From assembly GCF_000272475.1 (NCBI RefSeq), contig NZ_AKFJ01000123.1, positions 1 to 56,027 of the forward strand: a stretch of 56,027 nucleotides of DNA. The letters are read 5' to 3'. The stretch comes from Novosphingobium sp. Rr 2-17 (lineage in GTDB: Bacteria; Pseudomonadota; Alphaproteobacteria; Sphingomonadales; Sphingomonadaceae). Below are positions 1-12,333 of the stretch, in pieces. Every line of letters begins with the position of its first letter. Position 1 is the stretch's first letter. Position numbers and translations under genes: made by a program. The notes under the pieces are model-generated. The model did not search any database, was not told where the DNA came from, and saw only the letters and a program-made list of their open reading frames with translations.

Positions 1-2
1 TG

Positions 3-911
3 TCCCCCCCCCCCCAGGCGCGCCTGAGCTGGTATGAAGCGAGCGCACGTGCCCGCGTCGATGCCCTGGTCGATCCAGGCAGTTTCACGGAAGTTCTCGG
101 CCCGGCAGCGCGAGAGATGAGCCCCCACCTGCCCTTGTTCGACCTGCCCCGCCAGTTCGATGACGGCATCGTCGTCGGCACCGCTCAACTCGCCGGAGAA
201 CCGGTGCTGGTCGCGGCGCAGGAAGGCCGCTTCATGGGCGGGGCGTTTGGTGAAGTCCACGGCGCCAAGCTCACCGGCTTGTTGCAGGCGGCCAAGGAAC
301 TGAAGCGCGATGTCGTGATCGCCTTCGATACCGGCGGCGTGCGCCTACAGGAAGCGAATGCAGGCGAACTCGCCATTGCCGAGATTATGCGCGCGGTCAT
401 GGATGCCCGGCTGGCGGGTGTGAAGGTCGTTGGTCTAATCGGAGGGCGCGCGGGCTGCTACGGCGGCGGCAGTTTGATCGCGGGCTGCTGCTCGGCGCTC
501 GTCATTTCCGAACAAGGCCGCCTCAGCGTCTCTGGGCCAGAAGTGATCGAGACCAACAAGGGCGTCGAGGAATTCGATTCCCGCGACCGGGCGCTCGTAT
601 GGCGCACGATGGGCGGCAAGCATCGCTATCTGATCGGTGCGGTGGACGGTTACGTCGAGGACGATGCGGCAGATTTCCGCGACGCCGCGATCTCCGCTCT
701 GGCAAGGCCGGCAACGCTGGACGCCGAGGTTCTTGCAGCAGAGCAGTTACGCCTCGAACAGCGGCTCGAACGCTTCGGCCAGGCCCCGGACGCGCGCGAT
801 GTTTGGGCAGACCTGGGCATAGAAAACCCCGCTGCGATTCCCGAGCTACCGACCGCCGCCTTCCTGACCATCGCCGATGCGCACCGGGAGACTGCCCATG
901 ACGCCCGCTGA
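3..911 (+). CDS. mdcD: Malonate decarboxylase beta subunit (5'-partial)
   Basis: MdcD pairs with MdcE to decarboxylate malonyl-S-ACP to acetyl-S-ACP in the cytoplasmic, biotin-independent malonate decarboxylase. The ATG at 117 is not the true start. The same frame is open upstream to the window edge and encodes a family-like N-terminus (ARLSWYEASARARVDAL, then GSFTEVLGP). The gene therefore starts just left of the window and only a few residues are missing. The body carries the glycine-rich carboxyltransferase-like stretch GGRAGCYGGGS. The stop overlaps mdcE by 14 bp. mdcA and mdcC are expected upstream. The sequence begins in a run of 12 C, which may mark a contig end. Confidence 0.93.
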   Translation, partial: SPPPQARLSWYEASARARVDALVDPGSFTEVLGPAAREMSPHLPLFDLPRQFDDGIVVGTAQLAGEPVLVAAQEGRFMGGAFGEVHGAKLTGLLQAAKELKRDVVIAFDTGGVRLQEANAGELAIAEIMRAVMDARLAGVKVVGLIGGRAGCYGGGSLIAGCCSALVISEQGRLSVSGPEVIETNKGVEEFDSRDRALVWRTMGGKHRYLIGAVDGYVEDDAADFRDAAISALARPATLDAEVLAAEQLRLEQRLERFGQAPDARDVWADLGIENPAAIPELPTAAFLTIADAHRETAHDAR

Positions 912-1623
912 CATCCTCACCTCGCTGTTCCCGCACGGGCATAATGTGGCCGATCTGGACACCCTGCCGCACGGTATCGGCCACATCGACGCGAATACCA
1001 CGGTGCATGTGCTGGGCGTTACCGGCAGCACCTTCCCCGGCATCGACGAGGCCGTGACCGTAGCGGGCCGCGTGCTGGAAATCGCGCGAAGCGGGGATGG
1101 TCTGCCGATCGTGTTCCTGCTCGATTCCGGAAGCCAGCGGATGAGCCGCCGCGACGAACTTCTGGGCCTGAGCGAAACGCTCGCACATCTCGCCAAGGCG
1201 TTGCGGATTGCTGGCGTCAACGGCCATCGCACGATCGGGCTGCTGTATGGCGGCACCGCCGCTGGCGCCTTCATCGCCACGGCACTTGCCTGCGAAACGC
1301 TGGTCGCTCTGCCCGGCGCCCATCCCGAAGTCATGGACTTGCCCTCGATGGCCCGCGTCACCAAGCTGTCCCTCGATGTGCTGCAGGAGAAAGCGCGAGC
1401 AACCGCCGTCTTCGCGCCGGGTCTCGATAACATTGCCGCCACTGGCGGTATCCTGGAAACGTGGGACGAAGCCCTTCCGCTTGTCGATCAGTTGCAGAAG
1501 CTGCTGGCCGACAATGCCCCCGCCGACGATGGCCGCGCGGTACTCGGTAAGGAGCGGGGAGGACGCTCCAAGGCGGCCGACATCGCCGCGATTGTGCGCG
1601 AACAGGCGCTTGCCCATGGCTGA
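898..1623 (+). CDS. mdcE: Malonate decarboxylase gamma subunit
   Basis: This is the second carboxyltransferase-like subunit of the malonate decarboxylase. It acts with MdcD on malonyl groups carried by the ACP subunit MdcC. I chose the ATG at 898 over the one at 877 because the protein then starts MTPADILTSLFPHG, as family members do, and a GGGAG ribosome site lies just upstream. Visible family features are VLGVTGSTFPGIDEA and the glycine/alanine-rich LLYGGTAAGAF stretch. The product is 241 residues. It overlaps mdcD by 14 bp and mdcG by 8 bp, so translation is probably coupled. Confidence 0.93.
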   Translation: MTPADILTSLFPHGHNVADLDTLPHGIGHIDANTTVHVLGVTGSTFPGIDEAVTVAGRVLEIARSGDGLPIVFLLDSGSQRMSRRDELLGLSETLAHLAKALRIAGVNGHRTIGLLYGGTAAGAFIATALACETLVALPGAHPEVMDLPSMARVTKLSLDVLQEKARATAVFAPGLDNIAATGGILETWDEALPLVDQLQKLLADNAPADDGRAVLGKERGGRSKAADIAAIVREQALAHG

Positions 1624-2242
1624 AAGCCGGATCGCCCGTCACACCCTCGCCTACGTCGCCCCGGATGCGTGGCGCGAGATGGTGGCGGGCGAGACGGATA
1701 CAGTGCTGCTCAACTGGGCCGCGAGCGGGTGGCCCGCGATCGTCCGCCGCCCCGATTGCTCGGATAGTGGAAACTCTGTGCCTTTGGGCGTGCCGTTGCC
1801 CCCTGCCATGGGCAAGCGCCGCGTTGCCCTGCGCTGCCAGGCCGAGGCCATCGAGCAGACGCGCGGCCTGCCGTCGCTGCGCGATGCCGCTGCAAGCGCG
1901 CCCAATAGCTGGCAGATCGACATTGCAACAGTGCTGATGCTGGCGCCGGACGCCGCGTGCTATGGCAGTCTCGCATGGTCGCACTTGACCGGCCTTGCCT
2001 ACCTTTCCGACACATCCGACCTCGATCTGGCGCTGGCCTGCGCGGACGCCGACGAAGCGGATCGGCTGGCGGCGGGACTGTCAACGATCGCTGCTTGCGC
2101 CAAAATGGGCATCGATGCCGAACTCATCGCGCCGTCCGGCGCGGCGGTCCAGTGGCGCGAATGGCATTCGGTTGCGCCCGAAGTTGTGGTGAAGTCGATG
2201 GCCGGCGCGGAACTGGTCGATCGCGGATCGGTGTTTGCATGA
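1616..2242 (+). CDS. mdcG: Phosphoribosyl-dephospho-CoA transferase (malonate decarboxylase holo-ACP synthase)
   Basis: MdcG attaches the 2'-(5''-phosphoribosyl)-3'-dephospho-CoA prosthetic group to a serine of the ACP subunit MdcC, converting apo-ACP to holo-ACP. The nucleotidyltransferase signature is clear: YGSLAWSHLTGLAYL followed by SDLDL at residues 134-138, whose two aspartates match the catalytic pair known for MdcG. The 208-residue length fits the family. The start at 1616 lies inside the end of mdcE, and the stop forms an ATGA overlap with mdcB. The open frame extends upstream to 1208, but that part is antisense-like sequence inside mdcE. Confidence 0.92.
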   Translation: MAESRIARHTLAYVAPDAWREMVAGETDTVLLNWAASGWPAIVRRPDCSDSGNSVPLGVPLPPAMGKRRVALRCQAEAIEQTRGLPSLRDAAASAPNSWQIDIATVLMLAPDAACYGSLAWSHLTGLAYLSDTSDLDLALACADADEADRLAAGLSTIAACAKMGIDAELIAPSGAAVQWREWHSVAPEVVVKSMAGAELVDRGSVFA

Positions 2243-3099
2243 GGCGAAATCCCGCTTTGCTTCGCATTCACGAAACCTCTCCTTTGCGCCACGACTGTGC
2301 CGAGCGCATTGGCAGGCTTGCATCGAAATGCCTGATCGAAGAGGTTGAAACCTGGCCCAAGCCCGGCCTCGTCAGCCATCGCGACACTGGATCGCATCGC
2401 GACATGGACGCAAATATGCTTCGGCGGAGCGCGAGCGTGCTGGAACCGTGGTTCGGGGCGCTGGCGCAAGCCGGGATGGACGGCGCCGAGATGGGCCGCC
2501 TGCGCGTGCTGGGCATTGACGCCGAAGCAGCGATGCGCGTCGAAACCGGCGGCGTAAACACGCACAAGGGCGCGATCTTTGGCATGGGGCTGCTGGCTGC
2601 GGCTGCTGGTCTGCGCGAACGTTATGGTCTGCCCGGCACCCTTGGCGACATCATTGCCGCCCGGTGGGGCAATGCGATCCACGGCGGCCCAGTCGAACTG
2701 CACAGTCATGGCAGCTTGGTTGCCCGCCGATACCGGGCAGGCGGCGCGCGGCAGGAAGCCGCCAGCGGCATGCCCTCGCTTTACCACATCGCGCTGCCGG
2801 CCCTGCGGCGCGCCCGCGCCATCTCCCCCGGTAACGAGGAGGCAGCGCGGGTCGAGGCTTGCATGGCTTTGATCGCGCAAGTCGAGGACAGCAACCTGCT
2901 GTACCGTGGTGGCCTGGAAGGACTGGCGTTCGCCCAAGACGAAGCGCGGCGGTTCTTACGCGATGGAGGTATTGCCCAGGCGGATTGGTCGATACGGGCC
3001 GAAGTCATGCATCGCGCGTTCGTCGCTCGAAACCTCAGCCCAGGTGGTTGCGCGGACTTGCTGGCGATGGCTTTGTTCGTCGAGCGGATTCAGGGATGA
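2239..3099 (+). CDS. mdcB: Triphosphoribosyl-dephospho-CoA synthase
   Basis: MdcB makes 2'-(5''-triphosphoribosyl)-3'-dephospho-CoA from ATP and dephospho-CoA. This is the precursor that MdcG loads onto the ACP. The CitG/MdcB signature is present near residues 39-56 (TWPKPGLVSHRDTGSHRDM), with TGGVNTHKGAIF and a late glycine-rich helix (LSPGGCADLLAMALF). The start at 2239 gives 286 residues and a 4-bp ATGA overlap with mdcG. The end overlaps mdcH in the same way. mdcB lies between mdcG and mdcH, so both cofactor-maturation genes are adjacent. Confidence 0.92.
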   Translation: MRRNPALLRIHETSPLRHDCAERIGRLASKCLIEEVETWPKPGLVSHRDTGSHRDMDANMLRRSASVLEPWFGALAQAGMDGAEMGRLRVLGIDAEAAMRVETGGVNTHKGAIFGMGLLAAAAGLRERYGLPGTLGDIIAARWGNAIHGGPVELHSHGSLVARRYRAGGARQEAASGMPSLYHIALPALRRARAISPGNEEAARVEACMALIAQVEDSNLLYRGGLEGLAFAQDEARRFLRDGGIAQADWSIRAEVMHRAFVARNLSPGGCADLLAMALFVERIQG

Positions 3100-4013
3100 C
3101 CCTGGCGCTGCTGTGCTCGGGCCAGGGTCGCCAGAGCCGCGACATGCTGGCGGTGATCGCTGGCGAGGCCTGTGCGAAACCGGTGCTCGACAAGGCTTCT
3201 GAATTGCTGGGCAAGGACATTGCCGCGTTCCTGGCTGACGAACCGAACGACGCCCTCTACGCCAATCGCGCCAGCCAGATCCTATGCACCGCGCAATCCT
3301 TGGCGACGTGCGCCGCGATCTTTCCCGATGGCCCGCCTTCGGGCACGATCGTCACCGGCTACAGTGTCGGCGAAGTCGCGGCATGGGGTGTGGCGGGCGT
3401 GTGGTCGGCTACCGAGACCCTCGACATGGTCGACCGCCGCGCCAAGGCGATGGACGCGGTATCTGGGCCGGACGACGGCTTGTGCTTCGTGCGTGCGCTA
3501 TCACGCAAGCAGGTTGATGCTTTGGCCCGCAATCACGACTGCGATGTTGCCATCATAAATCCGGACGACTTGCTAATCGTGGGCGGCGCTCACCCGAACC
3601 TCGTTTCGCTATGTGAGGCTGCCTTGGCGCAAGGGGCGCAACGCGCCGATTTGATGCCAGTGCATGTCGCTTCTCACACTCCCCGACTGGCGAAGGCCGT
3701 CGAAGACGTTCTTGCCGCTTTCAATAGCCGCCCTCCAGGCCGCCCACGCCTCAAGCTGATGGAAACGAACAGCCAGACCTTGGTGCGCGAACCAGCTCAT
3801 GCTCTACCCAATCTTGCGGCCCAGATCGCCCATCCGATCGACTGGAAGGCGACTCTAGCTGCCCTGCAGGAGCGAGGCGTGTCGCACGTCCTCGAACTGG
3901 GGCCAGGAGCGGCTCTGGCAGACATGGCGATGGGATCGTTTCCCGACGCGGCTGTACGCAGCGCTTCGGCATTTCGCACGATCGAAGGCATCCAACACTG
4001 GCTGGCTTCGTAA
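3096..4013 (+). CDS. mdcH: Malonyl-CoA:ACP acyltransferase of malonate decarboxylase
   Basis: MdcH primes the decarboxylase by moving malonyl from malonyl-CoA to the ACP thiol. The FabD-like fold is visible from LLCSGQGRQS at the N-terminus, and the nucleophile motif is GYSVGE around Ser90, in place of the usual GHSLGE. The conserved histidine probably lies in VASHTPRL. The product is 305 residues. The start overlaps mdcB as ATGA. This is the last gene of the operon. It converges on recG with only 4 bp between the stop codons, so there is no room for a dedicated terminator. Confidence 0.9.
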   Translation: MTLALLCSGQGRQSRDMLAVIAGEACAKPVLDKASELLGKDIAAFLADEPNDALYANRASQILCTAQSLATCAAIFPDGPPSGTIVTGYSVGEVAAWGVAGVWSATETLDMVDRRAKAMDAVSGPDDGLCFVRALSRKQVDALARNHDCDVAIINPDDLLIVGGAHPNLVSLCEAALAQGAQRADLMPVHVASHTPRLAKAVEDVLAAFNSRPPGRPRLKLMETNSQTLVREPAHALPNLAAQIAHPIDWKATLAALQERGVSHVLELGPGAALADMAMGSFPDAAVRSASAFRTIEGIQHWLAS

Positions 4014-4017
4014 GAGC

Positions 4018-6075
4018 CTACCCCCCGCGCAACAATTGCACGCCCCAATCGCGCTCGAACAAGTAGAGCAGCAGCCGCGCCGCCTCGCCACGCGGACCGG
4101 ACATCCCACCGTCGCGCTCGATCAACAGCCGCGCATCGTCGTGGGCGAGCGGCAGCAGCCGGGCGATCTGTTCCAGGCTGGCGATGCGGAACGGCGTGTC
4201 GCCCGATTGCCGGGTGCCGAGCAGTTCACCGCCGCCGCGCAGCAGCAAGTCTTCCTCGGCCAGACGAAAGCCATCCTGCGTCTCGCGCATGAGCGCCAGG
4301 CGTTGGCGTGCGGTCTCCGAGAGCGCCCCGCCGCGCAGTAACAGGCACGTTGATTTTTCAGCCCCGCGTCCGACGCGCCCACGCAATTGGTGCAATTGGG
4401 CGAGGCCAAAGCGCTCGGCCTGCTCGATAACCATCAGCGTCGCTTTCGGAACATCGACGCCCACTTCGATCACCGTGGTGGCGACCAGCAGCCGGGCCTC
4501 GCCGCTGGCGAAACGCTCCATCGCCGCATCCTTCGCCTCGGGCCGCAATTGCCCGTGGACCAGCACTACCGCATCGCCGAAACGCTCCTTGAGCACGGCG
4601 TAACGCGCCTCGGCGGCGGCGAGATCGTCGTTTTCATTCTCGTTGACCATCGGGCAGACCCAATAGGCCTGCTGTCCCGTTTCCAGGTGCCGCCCGACCC
4701 CGCCGATCACATCGTCCATCCGATCGATCGCGACCACGCGGGTGTCGATCGCTTGCCGGCCCGGCGGCAATTCATCGAGCTTGGACACTTCCATCTCACC
4801 ATACTGCGCCAGCGTCAGCGTGCGCGGGATCGGCGTTGCGGTCATCGCCAGCGTATGCGGCACCCGCCGCCCCTTGCGCGCCAGCATCAGGCGCTGGCCG
4901 ACGCCGAAGCGGTGCTGCTCGTCGATCACTACCAGCGCCAGATTGCGATAGGCGACGCTGTCCTGGAAGATGGCGTGGGTGCCCACGACCATGTTGATCG
5001 ACCCGTCGAGCAGGCCCATCAGCACCGCCTCGCGCGCCTTGCCCTTATCGCGCCCGGTCAGCAAGGCGATCTCAACGCCGGTGCCCTGAAGCATCCGCGA
5101 CAGCGTCTCGAAGTGCTGGCGGGCGAGGATTTCGGTAGGCGCGAGCAAGGCGCTTTGTGCGCCAGCCTCCACCGCGATCAGCATCGAGGACAGCGCGACG
5201 ACGGTTTTGCCCGAGCCGACGTCGCCTTGCAGCAGCCGCAGCATCGGCGCGCCTTGCGCCAGATCGCCCTCGATCTCGGCGATCGAGCGGGCCTGCGCGC
5301 CGGTCAGTTCGAATGGCAGCCGCAGCTTGGCCCGCAGCGAACCATCGCCCACCAACGGAGTGCCGCGTTGCGAGCGGTTGCTTTCGCGCACCAGCATCAA
5401 CGCCAAGGCATTGGCCAGCAATTCGTCATAAGCCAGCCGGTCGCGTGCGGCGACGTCGCTGGCCTTGTGCGCAGCGCGCAACGCATCGCGCCATTGCGGC
5501 CACTTGGTTTTAGCCAATAGACTCGGCTCGACCCATTCCGGCAGTTCCGGCAGCGCGCCCAGCGCTTGCGCCACCAGCCCGGCGATACGGCCCTGCGTCA
5601 GCCCTTCGGACAGCGGATAGACCGCCTCGCACATCTGCCCCAACGGCGCTGCGGAATCCTCGGAGACATGCTCTGGATGGACGATCTGCAGCATCTGGCC
5701 ATACTGATCCAGCCGGCCCGCCACCCAGCGCAGTTCGCCTACGGGAAGCTGCTTCTTAGCGACGTAGGAGGCACGGCCGAAATACGTCAGCGTGCAGATA
5801 TTCCCGATCGCATCCTCGGCGATGACCCGGAACGGCCCGCGCCCGGACGGCGAGCGATGTTCGCGCGCGGTCAGTGCAACGATCACATTTTCCCCGGGAC
5901 TTACCTCGTCCAGGTTGGTGATTGCGCGCCGCTCCACGAAGCGGTCGGGCAAGTGATAGGCGATGTCCTTGATACGATCGAGGCCGAGCTTTTCCAGCGG
6001 GCGCCGCAACTTAGGGCCGACACCATCGAGTGCATCGGTCTCCACGAACAGCGAATTGAGCGCATCGGGCCGCAT
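4018..6075 (-). CDS. recG: ATP-dependent DNA helicase RecG
   Basis: RecG is a monomeric superfamily 2 helicase that reverses stalled replication forks and processes Holliday junctions. The start at 6075 gives MRPDALNSLF and 685 residues. An upstream in-frame ATG at 6105 would add only a basic ten-residue extension. The N-terminal wedge/OB region is followed by Walker A GDVGSGKT (about residues 284-291), the Walker B box DEQH (about 385-388), TATPIPRT and the helicase motif QLRGRVGRG. It is divergent from sdhE and convergent with mdcH. The order recG-sdhE-mfd is a housekeeping neighbourhood I recognise from sphingomonads. Confidence 0.97.
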   Translation of the reverse strand: MRPDALNSLFVETDALDGVGPKLRRPLEKLGLDRIKDIAYHLPDRFVERRAITNLDEVSPGENVIVALTAREHRSPSGRGPFRVIAEDAIGNICTLTYFGRASYVAKKQLPVGELRWVAGRLDQYGQMLQIVHPEHVSEDSAAPLGQMCEAVYPLSEGLTQGRIAGLVAQALGALPELPEWVEPSLLAKTKWPQWRDALRAAHKASDVAARDRLAYDELLANALALMLVRESNRSQRGTPLVGDGSLRAKLRLPFELTGAQARSIAEIEGDLAQGAPMLRLLQGDVGSGKTVVALSSMLIAVEAGAQSALLAPTEILARQHFETLSRMLQGTGVEIALLTGRDKGKAREAVLMGLLDGSINMVVGTHAIFQDSVAYRNLALVVIDEQHRFGVGQRLMLARKGRRVPHTLAMTATPIPRTLTLAQYGEMEVSKLDELPPGRQAIDTRVVAIDRMDDVIGGVGRHLETGQQAYWVCPMVNENENDDLAAAEARYAVLKERFGDAVVLVHGQLRPEAKDAAMERFASGEARLLVATTVIEVGVDVPKATLMVIEQAERFGLAQLHQLRGRVGRGAEKSTCLLLRGGALSETARQRLALMRETQDGFRLAEEDLLLRGGGELLGTRQSGDTPFRIASLEQIARLLPLAHDDARLLIERDGGMSGPRGEAARLLLYLFERDWGVQLLRGG

Positions 6076-6209
6076 TGCGCGCCTCTTAGCCCGGATGCGG
6101 GCCATTTCGCCAGTGCCACCGGCTTTGCAAGTGTGGGCAGCGTCCGGGAGGCACCGCGATTGTGACGGATTCCTTGCCCCAGATGGTCGCGCCCTGTAAC
6201 GGCGCGGGC

Positions 6210-6479
6210 ATGAGCGAACTCCCTCCCCGCCTAGCCCGCCTCAAGTTCCGCGCCTGGCATCGCGGCACGCGCGAGGCCGACTACATGATCGGCTGCTTCT
6301 TCGACCGCTTCCACGCCGAGTGGAGCGAAGAGGATATCGACTTGTTCGAGCGGATGATCGAGGAGGAAGACGTCGATATCATGGCGTGGGCACTCGGCAC
6401 CCAGGCCATCCCCGAGGAATATCGCGGCCCCTTGCTGGATCGCATGATGCGCCTCGATTACGTCGAGATTCCCCGCTGA
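6210..6479 (+). CDS. sdhE: SdhE, FAD assembly factor for succinate dehydrogenase
   Basis: This 89-residue protein of the SdhE/Sdh5 family (formerly DUF339 or YgfY) promotes covalent FAD attachment to the flavoprotein subunit of succinate dehydrogenase. The RGxxE hallmark is present (RGTREAD near residue 18), followed by the acidic helical bundle (WSEEDIDLFERMIEEEDVDI). The start at 6210 (MSELPPRLARLKF) is preferred. An upstream in-frame ATG at 6162 adds residues that do not look conserved. It sits alone between divergent recG and co-directional mfd. Confidence 0.94.
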   Translation: MSELPPRLARLKFRAWHRGTREADYMIGCFFDRFHAEWSEEDIDLFERMIEEEDVDIMAWALGTQAIPEEYRGPLLDRMMRLDYVEIPR

Positions 6480-6520
6480 GGCGCAGCCTTGCGCTCATTC
6501 GTCCGTTCCCCGAGCCAGTC

Positions 6521-6545
6521 CCGCTCAGCCTGAGCTTGTCGAAGA
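6521..6545. repeat. Short REP-like palindrome between sdhE and mfd
   Basis: The stretch holds the perfect palindrome GCTCAG-C-CTGAGC (6523-6535) followed by TTGTCGAAG. I recall sequences of the type CTTCGACAAGCTCAGG as abundant interspersed repeats in sphingomonad genomes. It lies 40-65 bp after the sdhE stop and just before mfd. It could serve as a weak terminator or simply be repeat debris. Confidence 0.6.
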
Positions 6546-6567
6546 CCCAGCCGTAAAGCGCCACTCC

Positions 6568-10044
<3,477 letters not shown>

Positions 10045-10063
10045 GCTTCGCGCCGACGCCGGT

Positions 10064-11401
10064 TCAGCCCTCGACGCCGCCAACCCGCGCCAGCTTGGCG
10101 AACATCGCCGCCGTCATCGGCTGGGCACGCAGGAAGCCCTGGAAATAGGCGCAACCCTCACGCGCGGCCACGACGCGCTGCGCTTCCTCTTCGATCCCCT
10201 CGGCTATCACCGCGATGTCGAGCGCGCGGGCCATCGCCACGATCGCGCGCAGAACCGCCACGTCGCGCCGATCGGTAGCGATGCCATCGATCATCGAGCG
10301 ATCGAGCTTCAAATAATGAATCGGCAGCACCTTCAGGTATCGGAAGTTGCAGAACCCGGCCCCAAAATCGTCGAGCGCGATGCGGATGCCTTGCGCGCCC
10401 AGGTCCGCCATCGTCCGCGCCGCCAGCGCGATGTCGGTGATGAGCGCTTGTTCTGTCACTTCCAGGGTGATCCGACGCGGTGGAAACCCGCTTTCTCGGA
10501 TCAGGTCCAGCATCTGGCGCACATAGCTGCCGAAGGCGAGATCCGCCGGGGTGACGTTGATCGAAACCCGCAAAGCGTCGGGCCATTTGCGCGCGGCGGC
10601 AAGCGCCTTGCTGGCGATATGGCGCGATAGCGGGGCTACGTGATCCGCCCGTTCGGCAATGGCGAACAGCGCACCGGCGCCGATGCGGCCCAGCAGCGGG
10701 TGGTTCCACCGCGCCAGTGCCTCAGCGCCGATCAGCGCGTCATTCTGAAGATCGAACTGCGGCTGAAACAGCACCTCAATCTGATCACCATCGATCGCGA
10801 CCAGCAAGTCCGCCTCAAGCTGGGCTGCGGTGCGCCCCGGCGGTGTCGCCTCGCCATCGGCCCAGGCCAGCCGCGCGCCGCGATGCTCGCGCAACTCGTC
10901 CAAAGTCTGCCCCAGACGATCGAGCATCGATTCGACGCTTTCGGAGGTCAGGGTGCGGATCAACGCAATCCAGGGGCTGAGTCGCAAAACGCCCGAAGGC
11001 ATCGCGATCGGGCGGGCGATGAGATCGGCCAGTTGATCGGCCACCAGTTGCCAGCGCTCGCGGCTGCACGCCTCGTTCGCCACCAGCACAAACGTGCCCC
11101 CGCCAGCCCGCGCGAGCAGCCAGGGACCGTCGAGTTCTTCCTCCGCGAAATGACTGATCCGCGTTGCCACTTCCTCCAGCGCGCCGTCACCCGCCGCCGC
11201 ACCGTAAGCCATGTTGATGGCATCGAGCCGCTTGAGACCCAGCAGCATCGCGTGAACGTGTGCCATGTGCGGTAAATGCACAGGCTCCTCGCGCCATAGC
11301 GCAATGCGCTCATGCACGGCCTCCAGGCCGGGGATGCCAGTCAGGCGATCCTCGATACCCTTTGGACGGCCATTCAAATGTTCGGAACCGCGTCGACCCA
11401 T
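10064..11401 (-). CDS. EAL-domain phosphodiesterase with degenerate GGDEF domain
   Basis: This soluble 445-residue protein probably hydrolyses cyclic di-GMP. The N-terminal half (about residues 15-180) has a GGDEF-like fold, but the signature is GGGTF (100-104), so cyclase activity is unlikely. The EAL domain (about 190-440) looks complete: EAL at 227-229, Asn282, ELT-type Glu314, DDFG at 344-347, Lys365 and EGIE. No membrane segment or sensor domain is visible. It is divergent from nadK across 99 bp and convergent with mfd. The inactive GGDEF half may act as a GTP-binding regulatory domain. Confidence 0.9.
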   Translation of the reverse strand: MGRRGSEHLNGRPKGIEDRLTGIPGLEAVHERIALWREEPVHLPHMAHVHAMLLGLKRLDAINMAYGAAAGDGALEEVATRISHFAEEELDGPWLLARAGGGTFVLVANEACSRERWQLVADQLADLIARPIAMPSGVLRLSPWIALIRTLTSESVESMLDRLGQTLDELREHRGARLAWADGEATPPGRTAAQLEADLLVAIDGDQIEVLFQPQFDLQNDALIGAEALARWNHPLLGRIGAGALFAIAERADHVAPLSRHIASKALAAARKWPDALRVSINVTPADLAFGSYVRQMLDLIRESGFPPRRITLEVTEQALITDIALAARTMADLGAQGIRIALDDFGAGFCNFRYLKVLPIHYLKLDRSMIDGIATDRRDVAVLRAIVAMARALDIAVIAEGIEEEAQRVVAAREGCAYFQGFLRAQPMTAAMFAKLARVGGVEG

Positions 11402-11500
11402 GAACGGGCCTTAGCCCAAAGCCCTTGCCAAAACCTTCAAAATTCGACAGCCCCGCAAACAAGAACGTACCCACTTGGGACAACTGAGGCTTAAATATCA

Positions 11501-12295
11501 ATGAGCGAAGTGCCGAAGTTGGCTGAGCCCAAACTGGCGCTCATCGTGTCCGATAGCGCCAAAGCCCAGGATGGGTCGCAAGCGCTGCGCGCGTCGCACT
11601 CCTGGGTGCCTGCCGAAGACGCCGACATCCTCGTAGTGCTGGGGGGCGATGGCTTCCTGCTTCACGTCCTGCACGACATGATCGACCATGACCGGATCAA
11701 GCCGGTCTATGGCATGAACCTTGGCACCGTGGGCTTCCTGATGAACAGCCAGCACGATGGCGTTCCGATCGCGCACCGCGTTGCCGAGGCGCACCCGGTC
11801 CCGGTCAGCCCGCTGCGCATGGAAGCCACCACGCAGGACGGTCGCAAATTCAGCTATTACGCGATCAACGAAGTGTCCCTCCTGCGCGAGACGCGCCAAA
11901 GCGCCAAGCTGGAGATCCGCATCAACGGGCGCGAGCGGATGGAAGAGCTTTCTGGAGACGGCATCCTGGTGGCAACGCCGGTGGGATCGACCGCCTACAA
12001 CTTGTCCGCCAATGGCCCGATTCTGCCACTGGGCAGCCGCATGCTCGCGCTGACCCCGCTCAGCCCGTTCCGGCCCCGCCGCTGGAAAGGCGCGATCCTG
12101 CCCGAAAGCGCCGAAGTGGAATTCCGCGTCCGCGAGGCCGACAAGCGCCCCGTCGCCGCGGTGGCGGATCAGAAGGAAGTCCGCGACGTCTCGACCGTGC
12201 GGATCACCGCCACAGCCGAAAAGGAACTGACTCTCCTGTTCGACCCCGGCTACACCCTGGAAGAACGCATCTTCACCGAACAGTTCCAGGTTTAG
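11501..12295 (+). CDS. nadK: NAD kinase
   Basis: NadK phosphorylates NAD+ to NADP+ in the cytoplasm. The family signatures are clear: GGDG at residues 48-51, MNLGTVGFLMN, the NE pair at 123-124 (AINEVSLLR) and DGILVATPVGSTAYNLSANG. At 264 residues it is compact, as in alphaproteobacteria. The start follows an A/T-rich stretch and no strong ribosome site is visible. A small inverted repeat (CGCCG-TAAAG-CGGCG, 12299-12313) follows the stop and may help termination. Confidence 0.96.
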   Translation: MSEVPKLAEPKLALIVSDSAKAQDGSQALRASHSWVPAEDADILVVLGGDGFLLHVLHDMIDHDRIKPVYGMNLGTVGFLMNSQHDGVPIAHRVAEAHPVPVSPLRMEATTQDGRKFSYYAINEVSLLRETRQSAKLEIRINGRERMEELSGDGILVATPVGSTAYNLSANGPILPLGSRMLALTPLSPFRPRRWKGAILPESAEVEFRVREADKRPVAAVADQKEVRDVSTVRITATAEKELTLLFDPGYTLEERIFTEQFQV

Positions 12296-12333
12296 GAACG
12301 CCGTAAAGCGGCGCTGGGCAAGCCCGCGCACTC

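Noticed and set aside
523..1617. Long minus-strand open frame (364 codons) opposite mdcD and mdcE
   Set aside because: The plus-strand frames encode clear malonate decarboxylase subunits. The antisense frame is arginine/alanine-rich with no family features, as GC-rich third positions produce.
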